Source: Bugula neritina (Eukaryota > Bryozoa > Gymnolaemata > Cheilostomatida > Bugulidae). From it: 60,000 bases of DNA. The stretch lies in the NCBI GenBank assembly GCA_964035545.1, contig OZ037766.1, positions 5,869,722 through 5,929,721 of the forward strand, read 5' to 3'. Both the position numbers and the translations under genes were made by a program. The notes below the pieces were generated by a model. That model saw only the letters and a list, made by a program, of their open reading frames with translations. It was not told the origin of the DNA and ran no database searches. Shown here in pieces: positions 40,370-52,138 of the stretch. How positions within the stretch are numbered: the stretch's first letter is position 1; each line of letters opens with the position of its first letter.

Positions 40370-42575
40370 ATGTCGAATTCTCCGTATCCTAAGCAAACTA
40401 AGGGTCAAAGAAGCAAGACCACTGAGTCTCAGTGTTATGCATACAATTGCCGCAACTACCAGTACAGCAGTTACATGGAGACAAAAAAATCTCTTTTCAC
40501 AAGTAAGTATATGGCTTTAGTTACAACAATCAGTGAAAGTAATACATGAACTAGCGTAACAGTAGGCTTAATAGTTGTGGTAGCGGTGCTGCTGCCTACT
40601 AGTAGTACTAGTAGTAGTGCTAGTAGTACTCTACTACTAGTACTAGTACTACTACTGTCTACTACTACTACTAGTAGTAGTAATACTAATACTAATAGCT
40701 AAGCCTAAGGCTAATGGCTAATGTTATACTTACAGTATCAGTATGATGGTACTACTACTACTACTAGCCTACTGCTACTACTACTACTAGCCTACTGCTA
40801 CTACTAGTACTAGCCTACTGCTACTACTAGTACTAGCCTACTGCTACTACTAGTACTAGCCTACTGCTACTACTACTACTAGCCTACTGCTACTACTAGC
40901 CTACTGCTACTACTACTACTAGCCTACTGCTACTACTAGCCTACTGCTACTACTACTACTAGCCTACTGCTACTACCACTACTAGCCTACTGCTACTACT
41001 ACTACTAGCCTACTGCTACTACCACTACTACCACTACTAGCCTACTGCTACTACTACTACTACTAGCCTACTGCTACTACTACTACTACTACTAGCCTAC
41101 TGCTACTACTACTACTAGCCTACTACTACTACTAGCCTACTGCTACTACTACTACTACTAGCCTACTGCTACTACTACTACTAGCCTACTGCTACTACTA
41201 CTACTAGCCTACTGCTACTACTACTACTAGCCTACTACTACTACTAGCCTACTGCTACTACTACTACTAGCCTACTGCTACTACTACTACTAGCCTACTG
41301 CTACTACTACTACTAGTAGAGCGCTACTTTGGCAATGCAGTTATGATTGAGTGTTGAACTAATATCTTTATTGTGTCATCTACTCAGGTGTCTCTTGCTA
41401 CCCAGTTGCTGTCAGCTTCAGTGGCTGACTCACTAGATACGCTGAAACAGTTGGGACTCTCTAAATTCCAGCAGTGTGATGCTACCGTCAACTTCATTAG
41501 GGTTTGTTACAGCTTTTGGTTTTATTTCTTTAAAATACTGTAACTGCAATCGTCCCATGTTCTGCTGATATTACTTTTTCTGTAGCGAGTTGATCGGTTG
41601 TTTGACATCCTGAATAGTCGATCAGCAATAGCTAAAGGCTACAAGCAGCCTTTACATCTAAATGGTATCAGTGTCATCACTCCTTTTCTGAAAGATACAC
41701 GGCAATATTTGCTAGGCCTAAAGAATAATGAAGGGATACCTCTGTACAAGACCAAAAGGTAAATCTCCTATTACCATAGAAAGTGTTACTTGCTTATATT
41801 TCAGATCTAATATGTGCCTGTCCCTATTTGTGTTATTTGCAGACATGTTTGTATTACTGGACTTGTATGTGCCATTGACACAGTATTTGGGTTGGTGGAG
41901 AAACTGTTGGTGCTCGACTATCTGCTAATGTATAAATTTTCGCAAGACCATTTAGAGCTATGCATGAAGCCCAGTCTGCATGCACTTATGTTAACATGTT
42001 CATTTGTTCTCTTACTCTCTTATCTCTTTCCTTCAGGTGTTCGGTTTTTCACTTTGCTTTGATAGGGGCAACTAAGATGGTCGGTTGGACCAACTGTGTT
42101 GAAAAGTGAATTTTTTTGCTTGAGCTTAGCGGTTAAAATGCATGCAATATGAAGTATATTTTATTAACTTTTGAATACCAAGAGACAAAGATAATGAATT
42201 TTCAAAAATTTCCAAAACTGTGGTGTCAAAGCAATTGTGCATTTTTTAATTAAATAACTTTTTTGGCTTAATTGCATGCAAGGTTTTGCTTGTGTTCTAA
42301 AAAACATCATTTTTTCTGGGTAAACATAATCCAATCATTAATTGTGAACAGGCAATTGATGTCCAAGCATTTTTTTAATATCTGTTCTAGGTGGATGGAA
42401 TAATAACGCATCTGTAACTGGCTTTCAGTCTATCTTTAGAAAATTGGTGACCCGATGTGGTGTACATCCAGGCAACTCAGGAAATTCTAAGCCATTAGAT
42501 AGCACAACTGCTATTCATGGAGACATCATTAGGCATCGAAAATCATCATTTCTCCCTTTTAAATTTACTCATTGA
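40370..42575 (+). pseudogene. P-element-type (THAP9-like) transposase, truncated
   Basis: Exon 40370-40502 starts at ATG and encodes the N-terminus of a THAP zinc finger (CYAYNC then NYQYSSYMETKKSLF). After a CTA-repeat intron come exons 41388-41501, 41586-41758, 41843-41973 and 42391-42575 with matching phases; the internal junction into 41388 is uncertain. They carry family landmarks: ATVNFIRRVDRLFDILNSRS, TGLVCAIDTVFGLVEKLL, YKFSQDHLEL and GWNNNASVTGFQSIFRKL, ending FTH with TGA at 42573. In P-type transposases these follow the GTP-binding insertion, near the last catalytic acid. Missing are the rest of the THAP domain, the coiled coil, and the first catalytic aspartates with most of the RNase H-like fold. 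THAP9 proteins bind DNA and cut and paste DNA; this copy should at most bind weakly or be inert. Confidence 0.78.
40588..41320. repeat. (CTA)n-based higher-order satellite in the P-like element
   Basis: About 730 bp of CTA/CTG trinucleotides organised into 20-30-bp units of the form (cta)n gcctactg, preceded by mirror-like ctagtagtac stretches. It occupies the place where the transposase centre should be. Confidence 0.95.
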
Positions 42576-43753
42576 AGTATATTATGACTTATTTCAGCAC
42601 CACATTGCTAAACTAACAAATATTGCTATGCACAAACTAAATTTCAGGCAATGTAGCAACAAAAGTGTACTGTTTAGAGGCCAGTAATAAGGATGTGGGT
42701 AATTAATCGTTTAGAAGTTATTACAACAGTATTTATATTATAACATTAGATGATAACAAATATTGTTATTGCAATATAATATTATTTTTTGTTTATTCTG
42801 TAATTCTATTTTAATCACTTATTGCTTTCAGATTAGCACTTGAAAACAGAATTTAAAACTTTGAAAGGTTTAAGGAAATCTGTTACTTGCCTGTGTTGTA
42901 AAGCTGTGTCTTACCACCGGTTTTTTTATATTATTTATAAACTTTTATACTTGTTATCCTTACTGCCAGTGTTCATGTACTAAGGCTGAAATTTGCTTTG
43001 CTGTTGCTTTTCATTTAATTTTGACTAATGTGTTGATCTAATCAATAAATATGTAATGCATTTGTTAGGTTATTAAAGTTATTATCATATGTACTTGAGG
43101 TACATGCTTCATAAAATGATAATTAGTCATGAAATTACAAATACCAAAAGTAAAATAAACAAAATAATTGGTTCCTGCTTCACATTGCTGAATTTTCATT
43201 ATTTTTTAGCATTTACCTCAATTTATAAGCTCTAATAGCTTGCATTTATAATGGATTTTACTACTACTGCGTGCAAAACAAGTAGGCGTGGTTAAGTTTT
43301 TCATGTTAAGGCGGAGCTAAACTATTTGGCCACGCTAAAACGTCCTTGGCCTCTCCAGGTCTATTCCAGCTCAGTGGTCCGGGTACCCCTTTATAGTCAA
43401 ACCGAAACTCGTTGAAATCATATTGATGCGGTTGCTCACTTTCTGAAATTTAAATTTGACTCGCATAATAGCTATGTGATGCCCTTTGTAAACGTCGTGA
43501 ATTAGTGAAGCGGAAATCATAAAAGCGATAATTGAGAAGGCGTAGGCTATATAATTATAACCGTATAAGTACGTTGTCTAATCGCCAAAGTAATGACTAA
43601 ATAACGATGTTTACAAGGAGTTACTACTCCTATTCTAAAATTGGCCGATTAAGTTATCACAGTACAAAAATTTCAACGGGTGGCTTTTACAATGCAATGC
43701 AACTCGGAGAAATTTCAACCCGGCCAAATTGAAATTTTGACCGAAAATCGTGA

Positions 43754-43770
43754 AGGTATAAACGCAACTT
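43754..43770 (-). repeat. Right terminal inverted repeat of the P-like element
   Basis: aggtataaacgcaactt, exact reverse complement of 40066-40082. Confidence 0.9.
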
Positions 43771-44359
43771 CATTTATTTCAATCATTTCTCAACAGCATT
43801 GTATAATATATTTCTGTAGCGTAGAAACCCTTCATTTATTATAACTATTGGTCTCAAAATTTCCGCCAATGCAGAAAATATGCCAAGTGGCAAACAAAAA
43901 TACAGGTGCACATACATTGTTCAATTGAAACTGTTACAACTGTGGCTTTGAAGCAATTGAATGCCATTTCTGACATCACCCTCTTTAAACTCATGACCAT
44001 GGGCCTACTAAATTAATGCTTCACCTGTAGTCTAGACTCTAGAATAAGACTGTTCTTTGGTTATTTTGAAAGTAAAGAGTTACTTGATGATTGTGCTGGT
44101 TGAGCGCTCATACAACAATACTATATCTCACTTCAATCAAATTCTATGGGTTAGTCAGCTCTCTGTTTTTAATAAATTAGAATTATCATTATATCTATTT
44201 AGTTGAATGACTAATTTTTACAGCAATAATATATTTATTACACAAAGTTATTGAATGGAAAAGAGCTCTATCATTTATACAACCCTTTATTATATAAGCA
44301 TAATAGATATAATTTAACATTTAGTGTCCAGTGTCGCAAAATTCCCACATTATTCATTA

Positions 44360-44530
44360 CTTCTTTAAACTGCAGAAGTAATTTTTCCTTCAACTTCTGA
44401 TTGGCATGGAAACAATAGTGACTTGACACTCAGCTCTGATAGTTCAGATCTACCTGTGAAAGGAGATGTTGTAAAGTTTATAGATGACACTGTACCAGAA
44501 AAACCAGTGCATTGGTAAAAAGATATTTCA
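44360..44530 (+). pseudogene. Orphan copy of the SH3-repeat exon of copy A
   Basis: Closely matches exon 33721-33866: shared runs include ggcatggaaaca, agtgacttgacactcagctc and gatctacctgtgaaaggaga. The acceptor side has lost part of the exon start (ctgcag followed directly by aagtaattttt), and the donor region reads cattggtaaaa, bringing a stop immediately after the exon. None of the neighbouring exons of copy A is found nearby, so it is a remnant of a deleted extra copy or a small segmental duplicate. Confidence 0.85.
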
Positions 44531-45026
44531 AGAACTATGAAATAAATACAACTTAAACTGGGTATATATGTTTTTACAAACTTAATGATGACGGCTTCAA
44601 CAATTTAGGCATTTTAGTATTTTACTGAGCACAGCTAGCTTCTCATTAATAAATATGAGGAAATTTTAGAAAATTACAATTGAAGTTGATTTCAAACTTC
44701 TGAGTTGCAGAACAAAATTTGTCTTATATTAAACAACATAATAATCATAAAAAATTTAAATGTGCAATGCATGCAGTTTGTAAAAAGTTTGAAACTTGTC
44801 GTAGAGTCTTGTGGAATGATAATATTGATATCAGAGCGCACTATGTATACACATTTTTACTATCAATGGTTGCACAAACCTAAAGTACCTATAGGCAATT
44901 TTATCATTTGAAAAATGGAAGCAATAAAATTGTAGAGCTGAAAAGACTCCTAAAATACAGTAATTGGTGGATTATATATTTTATATGAAAATTCATACTT
45001 ATACACCAAGTTGTGATTATATAAAT
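44531..45026. other. Intergenic DNA
   Basis: AT-rich with no supported exon or defined repeat between the orphan exon and the hAT relic. Confidence 0.4.
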
Positions 45027-45910
45027 CAGTGGTTCCCAAAATTTTTATATATCATTCTCTCTTTTTATAGACATTTACTATTAATTCCCTCTTTTGAAAG
45101 CTCAATCTGTACGACTGATATAATATATACAATATAAGTCTATTTTGATAGTCTTATTATATAGTCCAATAATATTGTATTATATGCATGGGTAGAACAC
45201 AAAGCAGCTCAATTATTAAAGTGATAGCTGCAGCAGATCTTTTGTGCCAGCTTGCTTGAGCTGGCTTTTTTGTTGAGTGACTTTAATTGCAGGTCAATGC
45301 AGTCTCCTTTCTTATTTTTACTGAGACTTCCATCTTACACAGATAGGTAGTGCTGAATGGCACTGATATTTTTAGCATTTTTCAGCTATGTGTAGATAGA
45401 GTTTGCTTGTTGAAACCCATAACTCATCAGTAGGCAAAGATTTCAGTCATCCTTTATTGCGGAATTGTTAATCAGCCCAATGAACTACTCTTGTAACTCA
45501 TCGGGAGTCTTTTGATCAGAGCGTTGAAATGGGCCATTTTTTAAGACAATCTTTTTTTTTCTGAAGGCAGCTCAGAGAAATACTGTTTAAAATCTATTAA
45601 GAGTTAAAAGAGATGTTCTTACTGAAAGATAGTCAGCAACATGTTATTTTCCTAATAATTCATTGAATGTAAGGAAAGACACCATATTTTAGATATGTAT
45701 TCACGTCTGCCACATGCAACTTTATTTTGGCCTTGAAAGCATTAATGGTGCTATAAAAGACAACGATGTGCTGATTGTATTCATGCACTTCTAGGTTTAA
45801 AATATTTAGTGCAGCAAATATATCTAGTAGGCATGCAGTATTAAATTGTTCATGGCTTCAGGTTGCATGGCTACAAAAAGTTCCTGTTGGTTTTTACTTC
45901 CAATTGAAAC
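45027..45910 (-). pseudogene. Decayed hAT (ZBED5-like) transposase relic
   Basis: The right end of the minus-strand element is the hAT-type terminus cagtggttcccaaaa at 45027. Reading the minus strand leftward from about 45900, short peptides resemble the C-terminal half of hAT transposases of the ZBED5/SCAND3 kind: DELWVSTSKLYL near 45400 and TYLCKMEVSVKIRKETAL near 45295-45350, broken by several stops and shifts. This is a recognition by pattern; the 5' half and other terminus were not located. Confidence 0.45.
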
Positions 45911-47511
45911 TTCTTAACTTTCATTCAAAGTAGCACGAGTAGACTAATGTAATGTGGATAAGTAAATGAACTAAGATACACGTAATTTGAAAAAACAAAG
46001 CAAGAGTTCAAAAAGGCGTTAATGAACTGAGTGAAATCTTTAGAAAACTAATCTTATTTTCTAAATTGCCTTTTTATGCAAAACTTGACTTTTGTTGCAA
46101 ACAAGTTCTAGTGAAGCAAATTATTATTTTTTGTTTACTGTACGCAATATGAGTAAATATGGGTAGATGTGGGAAATATTGGTAAATATGGACAAATACA
46201 CATATAATACATAATAGGGGTAAGGGGGGGGGGAGGGGCACAACGGTCATAGGGGTACAAAAAGCCGGCCAAATTGTGAGAGAACTTATTGACTGTGATT
46301 TTTCTTTCATAAAAAGATATTGACATGATTATTCAGTCTTTGTAGTTTCATCACTTGCGGAACATACATGTTGAAAAGGCGAGTAAAAAACTGTTTTTAC
46401 CTACTTTTTGTAAATTTTTTAGGATGTCGTTAAAGCTTTATAACTTTCTACACCCAAAGGCAAGGAGCCTATATTTTACCAATATTGTTGCCATTGCTTG
46501 CCTCTACATTGCTTAACTAGTATAACAGCAAAAACTGAAATAAATTTTCCTTGAGGCACATTTATTTTCAATTTGGCCACACCGGGCACAATGGGCCACC
46601 TGATTATTGCGCTCTGATCACTGTTATTAGTTTGTTTGCCCAAAAAGTTGGTTGAAATTTTACTAAAATTTATAGATATAGCCATTTCTGACCTTTTGGT
46701 AAAATATCAAAGACATCATGGTAAGACTACAAAACTACAAGGTGAAGCTCCCCTAATATATACATCTGGTGATCGAGGTTAAAGCTTTGCCATTTTATAC
46801 ATAATACAAAACACTCTGCTGCTGCTACTAGTAGATAGTAATGATATTCATTATATATTATATCATTGAGGGAATATACATGTATTTGGCTCAAATAAAT
46901 TATGATTTGCTTGCTCATTTGCTCCCCCCTCTCCCTTCCGTACTCCAGCCACAAACCTCAGCCATGCATGCACCTTAGCTACAGTTCATAGAAAAAAGTC
47001 CACTCGGAATTTTGTAGTACATGTTACTAAAGTTTTTTTTTTAATAAACGTTCCTTTGAAGTGAAAATAACAGAACATATTTAGTTTTAAACAGTAATGA
47101 TAATGGCACTGCAGAACCGAGTGACGTGCGTTTGATTTTGCCTTCCCCTGCTATCCGTAGTGGCACAAACTGTACAGCTAAAACATGAATTTTGCTGTAG
47201 ATCTGAAAGAGTATCTCTATTTATTTGTAATATTAAATAAATAAAGATCAAATGTAACAAAATACGCAAAATTTCAATATATGTGTTTCGTCCCACCCAG
47301 TGGCCCATTGTACCCCGGTATCGAGGCACAATGGGCCAATTTTTTCGTCATGAAAATTTCATTATTCTGAAAGTTGTGAGAGAGATAGAAACAACAAACT
47401 GGTACCTGCAATAGATAACAGATGCAGCATTAAGACTAGCACATTCATTATGTTCAGTTTGAATGTAAGAAATATTGAGCACTGGCATCATGATAATTTA
47501 GGCAGAATCAC
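45911..47511. other. Intergenic DNA with gggcacaatgggcca motifs
   Basis: No exon is supported. Motifs related to gggcacaatgggcca occur at about 46225, 46583 and 47327, with an inverted form tggcccattgtacccc at 47301. They may be the ends of a non-autonomous DNA element. A G-rich run lies at 46222-46240. Confidence 0.35.
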
Positions 47512-48989
47512 CGGCTTTCCATGGATCAATCTCAGATTGATCTCAGCGAGATCAATCCATGGAAAGACGCCAAAGATTGATCTCAGTCGATTTAGGCTGG
47601 TCGGTCTGTGGAGATCTAACTCAGATTGATCTCAAGGCAATCTGAGGAGTAGAAAAAAACTGCTTGCTACAATGTTGTCTGCTAATAAAAATGATAACTT
47701 ATTGATAATTACTAAGCAAAGTAATTAATAATTATGATAGCCACCTTTGCAGATGCAAAAACTTTGACTTTCAGTACAATAATTAGAAAAACTCAATTAT
47801 ATGCGGTAGAAGGTAAAAAACAACCGGAGCATTTAAAGGATTGCTCAATCTTGGTTTATTACAATCCCATTATAATTATGAACTGTAATCTAATGTGTAT
47901 GCAAACAATTGTGACTTTGCAAAGGGATATGTGCCTAGAAAACAGCTTTTCAAAATTCCAATTTTGAGGGAGGTAAAATTTTCAGCCATGAAAAAGAATA
48001 GCCTAATACGTGACGTGTGAACGCCAGTAACTATGCTGCGCGTGCTAACTATAACGCTAGTATTCAAGGTTGCTGAGCACAACATCAACCAATAACGCTC
48101 AAGCAGTTACAGCACGCTATATAGGTCAGCTTTGGTGTGCCCGTAATATTGCACAATCTGACCTAGTTTAGATCGATCGCAGGCATTCATCCTAAAGAAT
48201 GCATGTTTTTGCAATGCTTTTTTCTAATGTTATCACATACATGTTATTTAAAATGTCAAAAAACTATAGATTGAGATAATTCGCATTTGCACTTCTATAA
48301 ATATACAAATTACGAGCTGAAAGATCACATCTCACAGTCATATTTCTATAGTTATTCATTTGTATAGTCACGTGACCAGCAGGAATGCTGGCGCTGTTAC
48401 GTCACATTTCCCAGTTCATTTCAAAATCGGCGTTTTGGCTGTTACCAATCTACACCCACAACTTCAACTAACTTTTTCTACCTTTGGTCAAATGCTTTTT
48501 GTCAATGCATGCTTAGAAAAACACAATATTATGTGTGTTTGACCTAAATGGCTATTTATTAGACAAGATAGAGCAATCCTTTAAATTAAACTTAAAGACT
48601 ATTAAAACTTAGTTTCATTAGCTATTTTCTGCATAATTTTAAGCCTAACAGTCCTGTAAGTTTATAAACAATCTGCAAGACAACTATTAAGTTTATATAA
48701 GCTGCCAAGCTAACAAATTAAGATCAATTATCTTAAATTGGCCAAATTACTTTACTCTAAAAGCTTTGCTAGGTATAGTTTATAGCTGGTGTTAATTCCT
48801 AGACTGCAACAATCTTGTTTTCTGATCACAACAGCTTTCATCACTCAAGTGGGTGAACTAATCATCTTTAAAAAATTATTCACTTAAGAGGAGGCAACTA
48901 CGCAAGATCGATCTGACATTGTCATGGAAAACAATCGATCTGAGCAAAATTCTCAGATCGATCTTACCGAGATCATCCATGGAAAGCCG
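47512..48989. mobile_element. Non-autonomous DNA transposon with TIRs and subterminal repeats
   Basis: Left end cggctttccatggat (47512-47526) is matched inverted at the right end (atccatggaaagccg, 48975-48989). Subterminal DNA at both ends carries repeats of gattgatctcag or agatcgatctga; the left end also forms a local palindrome (cttTCCATGGATc ... gATCCATGGAaag type, 47515-47570). No transposase is inside. Superfamily and target duplication are not clear. Confidence 0.7.
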
Positions 48990-49439
48990 ACGAAAGGGTG
49001 GCTAGTAAATTATAAACTATTAATTAGTATTTTGTCAAATATATATTATTGCAGTTTGTAGTCAGTAGCCACTTCTGCAGTGGCAATATAATATATATAA
49101 GGAAACTGCACATTTCCGAGACAAAGAATATTTAACATTTTCAGCACTGAGGCAAAAAACCGGCATGCTATAACTTTTGTAATATATGAATAGGGTGGCC
49201 ATTATCGGCGCATACAGTCTTTTGCAGTCTTTTGTTTTGCTAAAAACTGCAGGACAATAGCTATACAGGTAAATGTTAGACCAGTGTCATTGTTGCTATC
49301 ACAGCTATTGGTGGTCCCACAAAAAATAGGTCTCTTGTTTTCGATAACGAACTTCTTATAAATCACCAACAGGTAATTTCACAATGACATCTAAATTCAT
49401 TTGCTAAACACCAATATAATTATGCTAATATAAGACTAA

Positions 49440-49634
49440 TATTTGGTTGGATACATTTACTTGGACATGTGCCAATTAAAATATTAATACACCCAGTTTG
49501 GGTCTACTTTTAGGATAAAGTCTTGTGATTGGTCAATTATGCAGTCACTAAAAAATAGCTGCCTGACGTTGAAGGGTTACAGCCACTCTGATACTATTAA
49601 GGATAACTAACTGTTTAGCTCTAGCAATTTCCCA
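49440..49634 (+). promoter_or_regulatory. Promoter and non-coding first exon of copy B
   Basis: Homologous to 23640-23889: attaatacaccca, the inverted CCAAT box in cttgtgattggtc (about 49522-49534) and the exon end with donor CCCA|GTAAGTTTTT. The intron would run to the acceptor at 57244, about 7.6 kb. Confidence 0.6.
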
Positions 49635-49702
49635 GTAAGTTTTTATTACATACAATGCGGATTATGTATAAATGAATGTAGTTTGTAAGCAGTGAGAGAT
49701 AT

Positions 49703-50055
49703 TGTAGTGAGTAGTGCAAAGTACAAACACGGGAATCGCCCTCTCCCTACTCTTGGAATACTTAGACTCTTATGTAGCAACCAATTAGCAGCTCCGGAAG
49801 ATATGCTTCCGATTCACGTGACACTTCCCGGGTTATTAACATTATATCACGTTGTTGTAAGCGGAGGCTTGTAGTAGTAACATGTGTTAGTAGTTGACTC
49901 TTGTATAGGATAATTTGATGTGATGTTTGTTTTATGCTTTATTGTGGATAATAAATATAATTACTCGACAGCTACCCTAGTAATTGATAGCAGAATAACC
50001 AGCTAACTATACGCAAGTAAATAACTCACGCTCAGTAATTGCACAAATTACTACA
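49703..50055 (+). mobile_element. Solo LTR related to the neighbouring gypsy element
   Basis: 353 bp beginning tgtagtgagtagtgcaaag and ending aaattactaca (TG...CA), flanked on both sides by atat (49699-49702 and 50056-50059). The start, the end, and an internal attgatagcag block resemble the 3' LTR at 56576-56991. It has an AATAAA at 49950-49955. A solo LTR left by LTR-LTR recombination is the simplest reading. Confidence 0.7.
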
Positions 50056-50059
50056 ATAT

Positions 50060-51130
50060 ACAACTTGCAGATATTGTTAGCATCCAGGTTGAAACCTACA
50101 CTTCTAGCAAAGCCTAAAAAGCTAATGCATGTATTACACTATATACAGCTTGGCTAGGCTAAGCTAGGTTAGATTGTAAAAGATATGAAAAAGGGGTAGA
50201 ACAACTACAAGAATATAAATTAAAAAGTATTTGTTCTATGTACTTGCTAATCAACTCAGCTTTTGAAAAGGAAATATACTTTTATTAAAAGACTTAGGAG
50301 CTCTCTGGTCTTTGGTTCATAATCAGCTGGTGGGATACTTACACTTTGTTATGCTTAGTGTTTCAACAACTTAATCATATCAATAGTCTGTGCCCTAGTC
50401 TATATACTAAATCTACTAAATCCATATAATATTTGCTCCAGAAAAGTTTTTTATGATGTAAAAGATCAAAGGTTTGCTATTTCTGTGTTGTTTAAGAGTA
50501 CATAGTTATAATATTTCAGAAGAAATTTTTATTTTCATTGTAGAATTTATTTCTGTAACGAGCAAACCCTGTGAGTATCAAACAAATACAAAAAAGGCTA
50601 AGAGACAGTAAAGTCAAATAAATAAAATACATCATAGAATACATGATAGAGCTTAGTCAATGCCAAAATCAGGTTAATGTAAGTCTGCCCATAATTCAAT
50701 ATACTGTGAGATGGCCCCTGCTTTGCAAATTGCAATATTTTTGTAGAATTTATTGGTTGAATGATCACCTTGCCATTCAGTCCATTGTATCTTAAATATT
50801 TTCAGCATATTATGTCTGTGAGTTAAAACAATATTTTCATGGCTTATCATCTAATTCTTGACCTATGTAGCCTATAAAAGCTAACTAAGATCATCTAACT
50901 GAAAGCACTTTGTCTAGTTTGTAGCCTTCCTACATTCAGTTTATTGTACAAAGCAGTCAACGTATGTTGGCATAATGTAACTGCACGGGGCTCGACTGCA
51001 AATTAAAGTAATGGCTGTTTTTTTTGTAAATGGGCGACCTAATAAAGCTTAAGTTTTTATAGAACTTGTTTGCTTATGAGAACACTGACACTATAGAACA
51101 AAGAGTTATATTTCAACAATTTCTAAAAAT
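50060..51130. other. Copy B 5' UTR intron between two LTR-type insertions
   Basis: AT-rich with no exon or repeat supported. Confidence 0.4.
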
Positions 51131-51157
51131 TGTAATGGATTTCAGTAGTACAAGTAC
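51131..51157 (+). repeat. 5' LTR remnant
   Basis: tgtaatggatttcagtagta followed by caagta matches the first bases of the 3' LTR at 56576, with one substitution. After this the similarity stops and gag begins 44 bp on, so most of the LTR and the primer-binding site are deleted. Confidence 0.75.
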
Positions 51158-51200
51158 AAATGCTTAATACAAATGCTCCTAGCCAGGGAGTAGAAAGAAG

Positions 51201-52073
51201 ATGGCCGACGAGGACGACGCGCCCGGACAGGAACCGGCAGCAGTAGAGGAGGATCACATAGGCGGCCCAGCGCTGCCTATGGACAGGTACCACTTGCGGG
51301 CTCCCATCTTGTCAGGAGAAGAAGATGTGGAGCAATTCATCACTGAGTTTAGTGATGTGGCGGCCATCTGCAGATGGCCGAATAGGGTTACTCTGATCCA
51401 GCTGCGGTTATGTCTGATAGGGCCGGCTAAACCCTATGGGATAAGCCAGAATGCCGGTGACATATTTGAAGCATTACGAGCTCGGTTTAGATTAACCGCT
51501 CGAGATGCTCGCGTGCAACTCCAGGGGCTTAGGAGAAATCCTAAGACCAACCTGCGAGAGCATGCTACCGTAGTCGAACGACTGGCACAAGTCGCCTATG
51601 GCGACTTGCCTGCTGATAGTTGACAGAGCTTAGCACTGGATGCATTCCTCCAGTCTATTAACAACCTCGGGTTGAAACAGCATCTGCTGGTGGCCGAGGT
51701 TGAGACTATGGAGAGAGCTCTAAGGCTTGGGAATGCCTATTTCCAAGCCGACAGTGCGTGCCGGCCTGGTACGACAATACAGCAGGTCGGAGCAGACGAC
51801 GACGTGTCGACGTCGCTGGCGAAGACAGCCATACATGTCGCCACGGCAGCAGCCGACGAGCCGACTAGCTTGACCACAAGCTTGGTTCGAGAGTTGCTAG
51901 CTGAGATCAGGCAACTACGCCAGCAGTCAACAGCCGAGCGACCCCGAGGGTCGTCGGCAGTTGTCGACGACAGGCGGCGCCCCGTATGCTGGGGCTGTGG
52001 TAGTGGTGGGCACTTCATGCGAAGTTGCCCTCACGGTAGTGAGAGGCAGTTAAACAGCAATGGCCCACGGTAA
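51201..52073 (+). pseudogene. gag: gypsy gag with one premature stop
   Basis: Opens at ATG 51201 (MADEDDAPGQEP). A capsid-like region includes EDVEQFITEFSDVAAICRW. An in-frame TGA at 51621-51623 interrupts it and the same frame continues to TAA 52071. Near the end is a CCHC zinc knuckle (CWGCGSGGHFMRSC), which packages element RNA in related elements. The pol frame overlaps the gag end in the -1 register with no stop between, as expected for -1 frameshifting. The stop makes full-length Gag unlikely from this copy. Confidence 0.85.
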
Positions 52074-52138
52074 CTTCCGCCGACCGTGGGCCCCAGTTTA
52101 ACCCCCCAAGGCAGAGGCCAAGGCCCAAACCCCACCGG

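Larger units (their letters stand above)
40066..43770 (+). mobile_element. P-element/THAP9-like DNA transposon, internally deleted
   Basis: The 17-bp ends are perfect inverted copies: aagttgcgtttatacct at 40066-40082 and its complement at 43754-43770. Inside is a + strand gene with a THAP-type zinc finger start and the C-terminal part of a P-type transposase (40370-42575). The catalytic centre is missing, so this 3.7-kb copy is not autonomous. No 8-bp target duplication is visible (ttaactta against catttatt), suggesting age or rearrangement. It lies between copy A and the orphan exon at 44360. Confidence 0.8.

Noticed and set aside
40620-41320. Regular spacing suggestive of a CRISPR-like array
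   Set aside because: Units are a trinucleotide satellite without unique spacers, in a eukaryotic transposon.
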